DNA of 64,000 bases from Anastrepha obliqua (Eukaryota > Arthropoda > Insecta > Diptera > Tephritidae), in assembly GCF_027943255.1 (NCBI RefSeq), contig NC_072897.1:59730406-59794405 (forward strand), written 5' to 3'. This document shows positions 42,055 to 54,173 of this stretch, one piece after another. The number at the start of each line of letters is the position of its first letter. Position 1 is the stretch's first letter. The translations under genes and the position numbers were made by a program. Under the pieces are notes generated by a model. That model searched no databases, was not told the origin of the DNA, and saw only the letters and a list, made by a program, of their open reading frames with translations.

Positions 42055-43310
42055 AAGGGTTTTTCAATTGGCGCGGATCGATTTTGGCGCCCTGTGGCAG
42101 CCATTTTGTTTTGGTGACATCTGTCAAATCTTTTGTTTATTATTCAGTTGTTTATGCCAAATCATTATGGTAAGTTACACGATTCAACAGCACGTTCAAA
42201 TGATAAAACTTTATTATCAAAATGTGTGTTCATTAACGCAAACGTTGCGCGCATTGCGCCCATTTTTCGGTAGACATGGTGGCCCTTCAAAGTCGACTCT
42301 TCAACGTTTGGTGGTCAAATTTGAGACGACCGGGTCAGTAAACAATCAGCCAACACCCGCACGTTCAAGGAACGCAAGATCAGCCGAGAACATTGCCGCG
42401 GTCCGTAAAAGTGTACGGCAGAACCCGAGGCAGTCTATTTCTCGCCGTGGACAAGAACTTGGCCGTTCGCAGACTTCAACTTGGCGAATTTTACGTGGGG
42501 ACTTGGGCATAGACAACGCCGTTTGTTCGCCGACTGGGCATCGAATTGTTTGGAAGAGAACCCCAGTTTTGGGCGAAAAACCGTCTTTAGTGACGAGGCG
42601 CATTTTTGGATGAATGGCTGTGTTAACAAACAAAATTGCCGTATATGGACGACACCAATCCACACGAGGTTCACCAGGTGATAATGCATCCTCAAAAAGT
42701 TACCGTTTGGTGTGGATTTTGGGCCGGCGGCGTCATTGGTCCGTACTTTTTTGAAAACGACGTTGGTGAGGCGGTCACCGTCAAGAGCGAGCGCTACACA
42801 ACGATGATAACCAAGTTCTTATAGCCCATATTGAACCATATGGACCTAGACGACATGTGCTTCCAGCAGGACGGCGCTACGTGCCACACAGCAAACGCCA
42901 CGATTGACATTTTGCATAAACGATTTGAGGGTAAGGTTATCTCTTGCAGGGGTGATGTGAATTGGCCACCAATGTCATGGGATTTGACCCCGCTAGACTT
43001 TTTCCTGTGGGGTTTCTTGAAGTCTCAGGTCTATGCAAATAAACCACAATTGACTGATGCTCTAAAGGTGAACATAACACAGATCATCGCTCAAATTCAG
43101 CCGGATCTATGCGGAAGAGTCATTGAAAATTGGACCACTCGGATCCGTTCCACCGTAGGAAGCCGAGGCGGGCATTTGAATGATGATAAAGTTTCGATAT
43201 TTTCTCTCAGTATTGAAATGGCCGACACAGGACTTTTTTACAAGTTTTATATTTTTATTTATATAAAAATTAGCTTACAACATAAATCTTATAAGCTATT
43301 TTAAGTTAGG
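42055..43310 (+). mobile_element. DD41D mariner element, second family member
   Basis: Left tip AAGGGTTTTTCAATTGGCGC follows TA (42053-42054) inside repeat R copy B; copy A has the unoccupied sequence AAAGTAATCTAC. The right tip was not found: sequence runs directly into a LINE fragment near 43310, so the 3' end was probably lost with that insertion. Confidence 0.75.
42173..43304 (+). pseudogene. DD41D transposase, broken in at least three places
   Basis: From ATG 42173 it reads MVSYTIQQHVQMIKLYYQNV, two HTH regions (RHGGPSKSTLQRLVVKFETT, SRRGQELGRSQTSTWRILRG), then a deletion/shift near 42510 and FSDEAHFWMNGCVNKQNCRI (first Asp), a shift near 42650, TVWCGFWAGGVIGPYFFEND, a TAG at about 42822, then CFQQDGATCHTANATIDILH (second Asp) and PPMSWDLTPLDFFLWGFLKS (third Asp), again 41 residues apart. 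The C-terminus (VNITQIIAQIQPDLCGRVIE) is intact. Sequence is clearly different from the DD41D copy at 18072, so two subfamilies are present. Confidence 0.85.
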
Positions 43311-43314
43311 AGCT

Positions 43315-44115
43315 ATAGCAGCGAGGCCTTAAGCTCGATAATTTTATATACATATACATACTTCCATTCTTAAACTTAGTAGATACAATTTTATTTTAAA
43401 TCTTATGGTAAAGATTGGTTCTTTTGAGGAATTTTGTTATTAGGGATATTGACTCAAGAGAAGGGACTGAGAGGTGTGAAATTGGGTTTGTGTTAGTGAA
43501 TATTTGTTCTCTACAGGTAGCATACAGGGGCAACTCAGTAGAAGATGAGTTACTGTGACTAAGATATCTGTGTTGCAAGTACAATATAATGGGTTTGTGT
43601 TATTCATAAGATGGCCATGTGTTATTTTCGTGTGTCCTAACCTAAGGCGTTCGAATTTTATAATGTCTAGTCGTGAAGGTTTTTTATTAGTTTTTTGTAG
43701 AAAATCTGTTATATTGGTCTTTGTGTAGTTAACGTTTTTATACCAGTCATTGGTTAGATTCCATTCAAGGAGTTGTTTGTTGTAGAAGTGTTGTTTAATA
43801 TGATTTTTAATATCGAGTAAGTTGAAATTGTCTGTGCTGGTTACTGGGCTTCGATGAGCTTGTTTCGCGGATTGGTCAGCGAGGCTGTTCCCAACAATAT
43901 TATTGTGCCCAGGCACCCATATTAAAATAATTTTTGGGTAGTGTTGTGTGATAATGTGTCTGATTTTGTTTGGGTAATAGTCGCTGTTATTTATATTGGC
44001 TATGGAATTAAGAGCGGAGAGTGAGTCTGAGCATATAGCAACCTTTTTTCTCTTGTGCTTTACTAAATTTATTGCTTCAGATATGGCAATAATTTCGGCT
44101 TTTTTACAAGTTACT
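43315..44115 (-). pseudogene. I-like LINE 3' fragment: RNase H and C-terminus
   Basis: Minus strand reads AISEAIKFVKHKRKKVAICS (RNase H, D in CSDS), KIILIWVPGHNNIVGNSLAD (RNase H active His/Asp region), then KFERLRLGHTKITHGHLMNN and a C-terminal Cys/His cluster CTCNTDILVTVTHLLLSCPC, as in I-type LINEs. RT and endonuclease are absent. The 3' end region (43315-43440) is AT-rich. Confidence 0.8.
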
Positions 44116-45029
44116 TATGTTGTTTTCTGCAAGTTCTTGTATGCTCATGCGCGCACTTTACGCACAGCAGCTGCGGTTGTCGAGCATTTAGAAAGACATA
44201 TTTACTTACATATATTGATGCATTCATATGTACGGAGCCGAGGGCACTCGACTTAACAAAAATTCAAGATTTACCAAACATTGGCAAATATTTCCACAAG
44301 AAATATTCCAATATTGACTATTTTCGAATGGTCGAGAAAATTGGCATATGGGCGGCTCGTTTTATGAATGAAAGTACTTTGCTCTTAGAACTATGACCTC
44401 GAATTTATCAATGAACTTTTTGATGATGAGTTTTTATTGCACAGTACAATAGTTGAAACTGTTCGGTGCCGCCGCGACTATTTCAGACTGTTCAGCACTA
44501 TGGCAACTAGAATGATGACCGCTACGGCTGCGCCTATGACTGCATTTTGTTCTTGTAGTCGCTAGGCATAGAATTTTAGCTTTGGACGACATACGCATTT
44601 AGAGGAATAAAATGAGGGCCCTGTGTGTGCGGTTGTATGTACATGCATATATGTCTATTAACACGTTGGCTGCCAAAGCCATTTTAGAATTTTGATCGTT
44701 CAGTGTCATTAAACAATTTTGGTCACCTGAGGCCAACAACTTATTTATGTTCTTTTTTGTTTCTTAGTGCCTAAAAATAAGTTTTGACTACTCGCGACTT
44801 TATTTTGGTCGCTAATTTTGCAGTTATAATGGTTTTTTTGTGTCGCACATTTTCGTGCGACATGGCCTGGGAGATCATAAAACATGTTGTGGGGCCACGT
44901 CGCACGAAAATGTGCGACAGTAATTTTTTGTAGTTTTCGAGTTGTATTTGATATTTTTAGTTTATTTTACTTAGCGAAGGCAACGAGCTTTTGAAAAACC
45001 TCTTGGTGTTGATATATCCGATCAAATGA

Positions 45030-45396
45030 CCGCCTCCGCCACCACTCTCAGAAGAGGTGTTAAGTGGTACCGCAAAGTGGCTTTTGAACTGTTACTAGGA
45101 ATGTCTGTCGTAAATGCTTTTATAATATAATATATAAAAAGGCTGCAAACAAACAAATTTCAATAACTAAGTTCCGGCAGGAGACTTCAAATGCTTTGTT
45201 GGACTTCATGTCTCCAGAACCCATAACAAAAGGAAAACATTTTATAGAAAAACGAAAGGACGACAACGGAAAAACAATAAGGCGTGCTTGTGTATTGTGT
45301 TATGCCATGTCAAAAAAATCTGCTGAGAGAGTAACAGCCAGAAAGAGCTTGAAAAGGACCACCACCTACTGCCCAATAAACCGCAACTATGTGTAG
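45030..45396 (+). pseudogene. piggyBac-type transposase C-terminal remnant
   Basis: Reads TLRRGVKWYRKVAFELLLGM and SVVNAFI, then a small frame break at about 45130, ISITKFRQETSNALLDFMSP and a C-terminal Cys motif (ACVLCYAM) with KKSAERVTARKS and a stop at 45394. This corresponds to the region after the third catalytic Asp of PGBD4-type transposases. It is unrelated to the element at 23095. Confidence 0.78.
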
Positions 45397-45726
45397 AATG
45401 TTTTCCTAAATATTCCCACCAGAAAAATTAATTTTTGCACTGATCTCCATTAAAAAATTGAAATTTTAATTAAAAGTTTATTGTTTTTCTACTGATTTCC
45501 ATTTGAATTTACATATATATATATATTTTTATATTTGTTTTGTTCATAAATGAATTAATTTTTAAAAGAATTAATAAAAAGACAAATTTTAATTTACAAT
45601 TTTTTTATTATCCAAAAAATACCATTAAAAATACACAACGGCCATGGGAAATACACCAAAATGTTCACCACAGGCCAGAGAATCCAAATTCTATGTAAAA
45701 TTCCATATTAAAATGTACAAAAATGT

Positions 45727-45868
45727 GTGACATGGCCTCAGGGTAACATTTACGTGTCGCACGAAAATGTGCGACGTGGCCTCAGGGTAACATTTAGGTG
45801 TCGCACGAAAATGTGCGACGTGGCCTCAGGGTAACATTTAGGTGTCGCACGAAAACGTGCGACGTGGC
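45727..45868 (+). repeat. 44-base tandem repeat with internal hairpin
   Basis: Three to four units start TGTCGCACGAAAATGTGCGA and end CTCAGGGTAACATTTAGG. Each holds the hairpin GTCGCAC...GTGCGAC. Two more hairpins of the same kind lie at the other end of the element (44848-44868 and 44909-44929). They are likely subterminal protein-binding repeats of the MITE. Confidence 0.8.
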
Positions 45869-46432
45869 AGCCAACGTGTTAATAAGCAATGTTTTGCTAG
45901 AAGTTCAGAAAACAAATATGTACGTACATAGGCTAGGGCATCAAGTGGGCATACGCACATACAAATATGTACACACATATGCAAAATAGAATTGTTTAAG
46001 CATTTGTTAGGCAGAAATTCGATCATTCGGTTATTCACGCCCTAATTATTCCATGAAATATAAGGCAATGAGCGTGAGGTAGGTCATGGTTGCTTCAGTA
46101 CATACATACATATGCACGCAGCACTATATTTAATAACGATAATTGAACTTAGTTGTCCCATAGTTTTCCTTTATTTATTTCAAAGTTTTATACTATCTAG
46201 AAAATGCATACATATATTATTCCCTGTAAAAAAATGTAAATTGAAAAAATTTCGTATGCCAAAGAAACAAATAAATGCATATTCAAATGTAAATATGATA
46301 AGGCGATGCGTCGTGAGATAGGTCATGGTTCCTGCAGTGCGTGTGTACATACATACGTACATATGTAACACAATAAGAAGTGAAGATGCAATTGAACTTT
46401 CATATACATATACATTGATATGCATACATATA

Positions 46433-47690
46433 AGGTTGTCAAAAAAGTCTTGCGGTATTTTTATTGATTTTTCAATTGTTCATAAAATTGGTTATAATAA
46501 TGCGATTTAAGTCAAATATACGCCATTTTGTTCGATGACGAGTTCCCAACGAGATGCCAACTTCATAATGCCCCTCTTATAGAAGCTCGCTTCCCTATTG
46601 TCAAAAAACTCGGAGAGCCAATTTTCACAGGACTCTCTTGTGGACAACTTCCGACTACCAAGCTCGTTCGCCATGGACAGAAATAGGTGGTAATCACTTG
46701 GTGCGAGATCCGGACTATACGGTGGATGCAAAAGAACCTCCCATCCGAGCTCCGGGAGCTTCTGGCGCGTCACCAAAGATGTGTGTGGCCTGGCGTTGTC
46801 CTGATGGAAGACAATTCGGCCTCTGTTGATCAAAGATGGCCTCTTCAGCATGAGTGTTGGCAGTAAAGGTCCGAATTGAGCGTTTGGCCATAGAGGACCA
46901 GCTCATAGTGCATGATTCCCTGCCAATCCCACCAAACACACAGAAGAACCTTCCTGGCCGTCAATCCAGGCTTGGCCACCGTCTGGGCAGCTTCACCGCT
47001 TTTCGACCACGACCGTTTGCGCTTCACGTTGTCGTAAGTGACCCACTTTTCATCGCCAGTCACCATCCGCTTCAAAAACTGGTCGATTTTGTTGCGATTC
47101 AGAAGCGATTCGCATGCATCCATACGGGCAAAAATGTTTTTTTGCGTCAAGTCGTGTGGCACCCATACATCGAGCTTCTTTTTGAATCCAAGCTTCTTCA
47201 AATGGTTTATAACGGTTTGATGACTCATGCCCAGCTCTTTGCCGATGCTACGGCTGCTACTATGCCGGTCTCTTTCGATCAATTCAGCGATTTTATCGCA
47301 ATTTTCGACGACAGGCCTTCCGGACCGTGGCGCATCTTCGATCACCTCTGCACCAGAACGAAAACATTGAAACCATCGTTGTGCGGTGGAAATGGAAACT
47401 GTATCGGGTCCGTAAACTGCACAAATTTTATTGGCAGCATGAGATGCATTTTTGCCTTTATCGTAGTAGTACTGTAAAATATGCCGTATTTTCGCTTTAT
47501 TTTGCTCCATGTTTGCGACGCTATAACTCACGAACGACTAAAAGCAAACAACAATTAATCAAACACGTGTTAGCACGTAAAAAGAGCTTTCCAAAAAGCT
47601 CTAGCGTGAACCGATGCGACGAATACAACTAGAACTACGCGCTTGCAAAGACAAGCTTGCGGAAATACCGCAAGACTTTTTGGCCAACCT
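46433..47690 (-). mobile_element. Mariner element, nearly complete
   Basis: Tips AGGTTGTCAAAAAAGTCTTG (46433) and the complement of AGGTTGGCCAAAAAGTCTTG (ending 47690) are flanked by TA on both sides. Length 1,258 bases, normal for mariner. It encodes a transposase on the minus strand. It lies between repeat R copies B and C. Confidence 0.93.
46507..47531 (-). pseudogene. Mariner transposase, one deletion/frameshift
   Basis: Frame 47531-46845 starts MSYSVANMEQNKAKIRHILQ (a second ATG, at MEQNK, is the more usual mariner start). It has two HTH regions (VSISTAQRWFQCFRSGAEVI; SSRSIGKELGMSHQTVINHL), the linker and the first Asp in TGDEKWVTYDNVKRK. Near 46850 a small deletion shifts the frame; the second frame (46851-46507) continues RGRIVFHQDNARPHTSLVTR (second Asp), LHPPYSPDLAPSDYHLFLSM (third Asp, 34 residues on) and ends normally. 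No other stop was seen. Confidence 0.92.
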
Positions 47691-47721
<31 letters not shown>

Positions 47722-48297
47722 GTCAATACACAAAAATCGTTTATATGGGCGTGCAAAAGCAAAAACGCATGTACATAAATACATGCATACAAACTTCAAT
47801 AGGCATACATACATATGAAGCTGCGAACACTTGCCACAGAAAAAATATTACGATTTGCTATTGCTGTCGAAAATTTAGAAGACATATTTACTTACATATA
47901 TTGATGCATACATATGTACGGAGCCACGGGCACTCGACTTGACAAAATTTCAAGATTTACCAAATATTGGCAAATAATTCAACGCGCAATATTCCAATAT
48001 TGACTATTTTCGTATGGTCGAGAAAATTGGCATATGGGCGGTTCGTTTTATGAATGAAAGTACTTTGCTCGTAGAAATATGAGCTCGAACTTATCAATAA
48101 ATTTATTTTTGTTAGTGTTATAGAATATTTTGAACTTTGCAGTGCCGTTGCGACTAAAAAAATCATTACCGCTACGGCTGCGCCTATGAATGTATTTTGT
48201 TCTTGTAGTCGCTAGGCTTATAATTTTAGCTTTGGAAACATACACATTCAAAGGCATAAAGCGAGTGCTTTGTGTACTGTTGTATGTTTTTGTTTTG

Positions 48298-49148
48298 GTA
48301 TGCGGACCTTGGAGATGGAATCTTCTAAAGGTACGTATGAGCCGACTCATCCGTATGCCCGATTCACATGCGATATTCTCCGGCTCTTTTGAACTGAGTT
48401 TCTTAATGCCAGCGGACTAAACCATCCCATCACCTCACTGTTCTGCTTTTTCCCCCTCGGTATTACCAGTTAAGATATTCCTTCGAGGGAGCAGGATGTG
48501 TTTATTCTCTCATTTGTCTGCGTTCGTTGTCATCATGTCTGAGCTTTCGCATAATTGTTGAGGGTACGTTACAACCATAGTTCCACGTTTCTTCAGATTC
48601 TAGCAAATACCATATTGTACTAGGCTAGCAGCTGTCATCCTGTCGCCGATATTTGAGCGCCACATGCTTCCCCATCAAACCTAGAGCACTTCAACAGGGC
48701 ATGCTCAGGCGTTTCATGTTCTTCCTGGCAGTATAGGCAAAATGGAGAGTCTGTGTGTTTGTATTTGTACAAATACTGCCTGAAACAGCCATGCCGAGTT
48801 AAAAACTGTGTCAGCATGAAGGTAACGGTTCCATATGTTCTCCGGATCCATTTCTGTATGTAGGGGATCATAGTGAAAGTGGTTCTTACCTTCCCACTAA
48901 CGTTCCATTTGGTTTGCCAGTTTTGCACAGCGGTATCATCGATCCTCTGTAGAGCGTCCCTCACTGAGGCTTTGTCGCCAGATACCCACGCGTTTTTTGC
49001 ATGCTGGTATTTTTGTTTCATGCAGTTTACCTTTATATCGAGGGGGCTTCTGCCTGCTATTACCCCTGCCGCTTCGTCAGATATGGTCCTATAGTCTCTA
49101 ATGATTCTGACATTGCATAATCTGTACACCTGTTTAGCCTGCCTCAAA
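48298..49148 (-). pseudogene. R1-type LINE, piece 4: ORF2 C-terminus and 3' part
   Basis: Reads RQAKQVYRLCNVRIIRDYRT, DEAAGVIAGRSPLDIKVNCM, RTYGTVTFMLTQFLTRHGCF and the Cys/His end CLYCQEEHETPEHALLKC, typical of the R1 clade after the RT domain. The frame is open to a stop at 48635; the remaining 340 bases look like 3' untranslated sequence. Confidence 0.85.
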
Positions 49149-49206
49149 TTGACATATAAAAAGGTCGAGCAAAGGAGCACCAGGACATTTGGTGGCTCCT
49201 TAAACA

Positions 49207-49433
49207 TATATATATATATATAATTGGCGCGTACACTTCTGTTATGTGTTTAGCCGAGCTCCTCCTCCTATTTGTGGTGTGCGTCTTCATGTTGTTCCAC
49301 AAATGGAGGGAACTACAGTTTCAAGCCGACTCCGAACGGCAGATATTTTTATGAGGAGCTTTTTCATGGCAGAAATACACTCGGAGGTTTGCCATTGCCT
49401 GCCGAAGGGCGACCGCTATTATATTAGAAAAAT
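49207..49433 (-). repeat. SINE tail inserted in LOA-like LINE no. 1
   Basis: The duplication GCTCCTTAAACA lies at 49195-49206 and 49434-49445. Between them on the minus strand is the SINE tail from ATTAGAAAAA-less link TAATATAGCGGTCGCCCTTC to the (TA)n end. The tRNA-like head is absent, so it is 5'-truncated. Confidence 0.88.
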
Positions 49434-49445
49434 GCTCCTTAAACA

Positions 49446-49729
49446 CTCATGCTAAAAAACCCATTGTATTTAAAGCTCTGAAAAGGGGGTGGATAGTCAA
49501 AGAGGAAAGGAAAAAATTATCAGGGAAAGAGACAGGAAAGAATAGAGACAAAGATAGAGATAGTTTGTCCTGTGAGAATTTTCCAGATTCTTTGGCAAAT
49601 CTTTAAATATCCTCCAGTTTTAGAGAACGCATAATACTCATTCTTATGGCATCGGAACCCAAAACTTGTAGCCGTGCTCTAGCAAAGGCAGGACATGCGG
49701 AGAGAGAGTACTCCGTGCTATCCGCCTCC
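49446..49729 (-). other. 3' untranslated part of LOA-like LINE no. 1
   Basis: A-, G-rich sequence (GAAAGAATAGAGACAAAGAT) following the ORF2 end on the minus strand. No coding motif except a decayed Cys/His end (about 49780-49640). Confidence 0.5.
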
Positions 49730-52700
49730 TCAAAGCAAAACCGACACAATTCCAATGGTGGTCATATGCTGACCCCATGGGTTGTCTCCTGTAATGATGC
49801 CGACCATCAACCGAATATCTTTCCTTCTAAGTTTTAGTAGAAAGTTTGACAGTTTTCTGTTCGGACTTGTCACAAAACACTTTGCAGTTCTGCAGCGTTC
49901 CAGACCGGACCATCGCTCTATATGCAGATTCGCTACATAATCGGTGATCCAATTCATGATTCCTACGGAACTGATTTCGATTATTGGCTCTGGCCCCTGT
50001 GTGGGCACCGCTGATCCACTGTTGGCCAATTCGTCGGCAATTTCGTTTCCTTGAACACCGGAGTGTCCCGGAACCCATATAAGTACAAGCCTGTTTTGTC
50101 TTGCGTCAGAATTGAGCTTCATCTTACATTCTTGAACAATCTTTGAGGTTTGCTTCGTGTTCTCCAGGGCCTTCAGTGCAGCCTCACTGTCAGGATGGCA
50201 AAAACTTCCGTTTGGAAAACAGTTGCCGTTTGTTGCATAGTGATATTTATTACTATCGTTTAAGTACCATCCGGCTCCACACCCTATTTCATTCTTGGAC
50301 CCATCGGTAAAGAAAATATCCGTCAAACCTCCCTGCATGCATTCTGGACATCTGACATCAAATTTCCTTCCAAATGAAATTGCGGGTATCAGGTCGTCTT
50401 TAGGTGCCAAAAACAGAGGATACTGCTTAGATAGCAACCTAAAGATTTCTCTGTGTCCCGAAGTTCCGTCTTCGTGCCAGAAACCATATTTATGGAGTCT
50501 ACACATTGCTTTTATTGCTTGCTGTTGTATCTTAAGATCCAGGGGGAGCAAATCAAGCATAGCATTTAGGGCATCACCAGAGGTTGTACTCATGGCACCG
50601 GTGATGCATAAACTAACACTTCTTTGTAGCCTGTATAGTTCCCGGATTGTGGACTTAACCATGCTCCGTCGCCACCAGACCACAGAAGCGTAAGTGATGA
50701 TTGGTCTGATAAGTGCTGTGTATATCCATAGGACCACAGCAGGTTTCAGACCCCAGGTTTTACAAACGGCTCTACGGCATTGCTGAAAACTCCTCAATGC
50801 GCGTTTCACCTTCAGTGAAACGTGTGTCTCCAAAGTCAGCTTCTTATCCAAGATTACTCGAAGATATTTAACTTCATCGAAAAGACCAAGTGTCACACCT
50901 TTCAGTGTCGGAAGACTGAATCAATCCAATTTCTGTTTTCTCGTGAACAAGAATATGGTTGTTTTGTTCGCAATAAACGAACGACCTTGTCTCATGCACC
51001 AGTTACCGATTTTATCAAGAATCCTCTGCACTTTCGTGCAAAGCCTTCTTGGGGTTTTATCCGATGTTAGCGCACAGACATCGTCCGCATATGCTTGGAC
51101 ATGCAAACCGAGTTTCTGCATCTCCGCTAGTAGACAGTCTACGACGAATAACCACAGCAGCGGAGAAAGAACACCCCCTTGGGGACATCCTTGCTTAGCC
51201 CTGACAGTGATTTGTTCGTCACTGCTCCCACCAGCGGTTAACAGCCTCTCAGAGAGCATGGAATATATCCATTTTACAATGGTTTGATTAGCTCCGTGTC
51301 GTTCGGCAGAAGAACATATCGAGCCGAAAGTGGCATTATAAAAAGCCTCCTCAATGTCCACGAACACGCCCATTGTGTATTCGTCAGCTTCCAGCCCGGC
51401 TTCAATCTTGCTAACAAGATCGTGTAAGGCTGATTCACTTGATTTTTCACTCTGGTAAGTGTGTTGATTTCTACTAAGTGGACTTCTCGGCAATACCCCC
51501 ACTCGAATATGTTTCTCCACCACTTGTTCTAGGCTTTTCAACACGAAAGATGTCAAGCTGTTTGGCAATAGTCGCCTTTTCCTGGTTTCGGAATAAGTAC
51601 TACTCTTACGCGTCGTCATTGGGATGGTATATAACCAAATGCAAGACAGGCTGTGAAGATCCTTTTCAGGGCCTCACTCAGCCTGTCTCCTCCTTTTTTA
51701 AGCATTGCTGGATATATTCCGTCAGGTCCAGGAGACTTAAAGTTCTCAAAGGAAGACAAGGAAAGCCTTATCGATTCTTTTGTCACTATCCGACTAGGAA
51801 TATACAAGCTATACCTAGAGGTTCTACCGTTGCTACCGTTATTGTTCATGCCACTCTTTTCTTCAGAGAGAGTTCTACTACCCGGAAAATGGGTTTCGAG
51901 TAGAGCATTAAACGTTTCTGATTTGGAAAGGGTGTATGAGCCATCAGGTTTTCGAATCGAGTCCAGCCTTACTGAGCGGTCTAGATGAAGGACCTTACAA
52001 AGCCTCGCTGTTTCCCCTATTTCTTCGACGTTACTGCAGAAATTTCTATAGGATTCAAGTTTGGCTTTCCGTACTTTTTTCTTATATTCTCTGTGTATAA
52101 GTCGATGATTAGCCCAGTCCTCTTCTGGTTGGGTCTTTAAGGCCTTAATAAGAAGTTTTCTGGACCGTACACGAACCTTCGATAGTTCAGGGTTCCCCCA
52201 AGGAACCGTTTTCCCCTTTCTACTTTGCCTGAGTGGGCACAGTTCCTCAAAGCAATTGATTAAAGTACCTTCTAATTTCTTAGTAGCATCATCAATCATT
52301 CCTACTGATTCCTACCGGAAGGTATTGATATTGTATCCATTCCCAGTCGGAATTCGATAAGGCGATGATCAGAAAGATAGTCCTCTTCCAAAACTCGCCA
52401 TCGGTTGATTTGATTTCCAACTGACCTATTGGTAAGTGTTAAATCAATCACCTCTTGTCTCCTTCTGTTCACAAAAGTTGGTTTGTTACCAGTGTTTTGA
52501 ATGACCAAATCGGATGATAGGATAAAATCCAGTAACTTGAGACCTCTGGGGTTGTATTTGCTGCTTCCCCACATAATGTTCTGTGAATTTGCATCACAAC
52601 CCACTATTAGCCCCAGATTATTGGATTCTGCATACGTGACCACTTATCTTACCTCCCTCGAAGGAGGTGGCTGTAAAGAGTCGTAGGGTAGGTAGGCCGA

Positions 52701-53027
52701 AACTATGATAGCTTCGAAACGGTTCCCGCTCTTCAAGTACTTTATCTTTGCAACAACGATATCTCCGGAGCATAGCTCTTTTAACATCGTGTGTTCGATC
52801 AACCTCGGCATGATAATACAAGCTCGCGATCTCACATTCCCCTCACAATGAAGTATTTGTCCCCACGACATAGCACCTAGACCACAGATACGCTTGTGAC
52901 ATACCCATGGTTCTTGTATTAGTATTATGTGTGGGTTTGTTTGCAGTTGTGCATGCCTACGGCACAGGAGAGCCGTAGACGCTTTGCTGTGCTGCAGATT
53001 TATCTGCGTAAATATTAATTCAGCCAT
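49730..53027 (-). pseudogene. LOA-like LINE no. 1, ORF2
   Basis: Starts MAELIFTQINLQHSKASTAL right after ORF1. Endonuclease: HIILIQEPWVCHKRICGLG, IVSAYLPYDS, VGCDANSQNIMWGSSKYNPR, VLEEDYLSDHRLIEFRLG. RT: LSRNQHTYQSEKSSESALHD, GVFVDIEEAFYNATF, GCPQGGVLSPLLWLFVVDCL, catalytic VQAYADDVCAL. RNase H: DIFFTDGSKNEIGCGAGWY, HPDSEAALKALENTKQ, VLIWVPGHSGVQGNEIADEL; the RNase H Glu region looks shortened. Breaks at about 52643, 52300, 51618 and 50900 (frameshifts or stops). Inactive but all domains are still readable. Confidence 0.88.
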
Positions 53028-53029
53028 GA

Positions 53030-54172
53030 GACTGAGTATATTTACGCTTTGTCCTCCACCTTATCCTGGACATGGAAATGGATTCGCCCCAGGTGTAGGT
53101 GAGGACGGCAGCCGTACTTCGACTTAAGAACCTTGAGGGACCCAAGATCGATACCCAGCACAAGGTGGGAACCCGCCTCCGAAGTGGTAGCGAATTTCTG
53201 CCTGGTGCATGGGTATACTGTCCAGAGGGTCGTGTAAAAATTTTTGTTCTGAACACGGATGCGTGTGAGGAGTTCTGCTTAACTACAGGAAGGACCCGCA
53301 ATCCAGACACTCGCTCGTACCAGCCTTTCTTTGCTACTCTCAACTAGAATGAACTTGCTGTTTTCGCAGGCTGGAATTTTTGCTATCACTTTTTCCGGCC
53401 ATTCTCAAGAAAAAGCATTGGAACAGTGCACCTTTAGGATGCCGTCCACCACGCTTTTACCCTCGAAAGTCGGCGAGTCTTTCGACTCACCGATAGCTTT
53501 CCAAAGATTGCTGTCAGGATAGTCTTGTTGCCCGTTAGACAGCAGACCGTCTTGTTTGTCGGTATTTATTTCCACCGTCATTGCCTTTGCTGCCATTTTC
53601 GCGAATGAGTCGCCGGACATTGACGGAAAAGTGTCATTCGGCATTTGAGGTCCCTTAGCCTTTGCTTTGTCAGGTAAAGGTTTATCTGCCTTGGATTGGG
53701 TCTTCGCCTTCTGTCTTCTTCGTTTGATCTGCCTTGTGGATAGACCAACACCTACTTTCGTAACTCCAATAACTTCAGTCTTTTTACCGGTACTTATCTG
53801 ATTCGCACCAGGTTTATCCGTTGTCAAAGGCTTACTCGGTACCAGAGATCCATCTGAGTCTACTGAGAGATTGTCCGCCATCTCCACATCCTCCACAGCT
53901 GGTTCAGTTGCTTCGGATCGTTTCGGCGACGGTGTATCGCCCCCACTCACTCGGTTCTCCATTGACATAGCCAATGTGCCATGTTTCACCTCTATTAGTT
54001 CGCTTGCTCCGAAACCCTGGGTGTCAGTTCCGGTCATAGAGGGGTGTGAGGTTCGGGCCTGCATATCCGATGCCCGGGCCGTCGATTGCTCGACGGGAGG
54101 ATTGCCCGAAAGTGGGTTACCTTGTGCAGAGAGATCATTGTTTAGTCTCCACATTGCAAGAATGAAATGCAT
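53030..54172 (-). pseudogene. LOA-like LINE no. 1, ORF1
   Basis: Begins in a Ser/Thr/Pro-rich low-complexity region (MQARTSHPSMTGTDTQGFGA, PSKPLTTDKPGANQISTGKK) with a basic patch TRQIKRRRQKAKTQSKADKP, then QQDYPDSNLWKAIGESKDSP. The 256-residue frame ends at 53405 and is followed in other frames by GSHLVLGIDLGSLKVLKSK and GRIHFHVQDK, the C-terminal nucleic-acid-binding part of ORF1 in this LINE group. Presumed RNA-binding chaperone. Confidence 0.75.
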
Positions 54173-54173
54173 T

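Larger units (their letters stand above)
44662..45878 (+). mobile_element. piggyBac-type deleted element (MITE) with TTAA duplication
   Basis: Inverted tips CACGTTGGCTGCCA and TGGCAGCCAACGTG are flanked by TTAA (44658-44661 and 45879-45882). Copy A of the host repeat has a single TTAA at the matching place (2894-2897, ATATTAATAAGCATTGTTTT), an empty site. The inside keeps only the last part of a transposase (45000-45396) and hairpin repeats near both ends. Length 1,217 bases. Confidence 0.9.
41040..46432 (+). repeat. Interspersed repeat family R, copy B (heavily interrupted)
   Basis: Segments 41040-41215, 41690-42054, 44116-44661 and 45879-46432 follow copy A in the same order. Between them sit a mariner fragment, a DD41D element, an I-like LINE piece and a piggyBac MITE. 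The CGTGAGGTAGGTCATGGTTG landmark is at 46072. Confidence 0.65.

Noticed and set aside
46854..47477. 207-codon plus-strand frame
   Set aside because: Antisense shadow of the mariner transposase on the minus strand.
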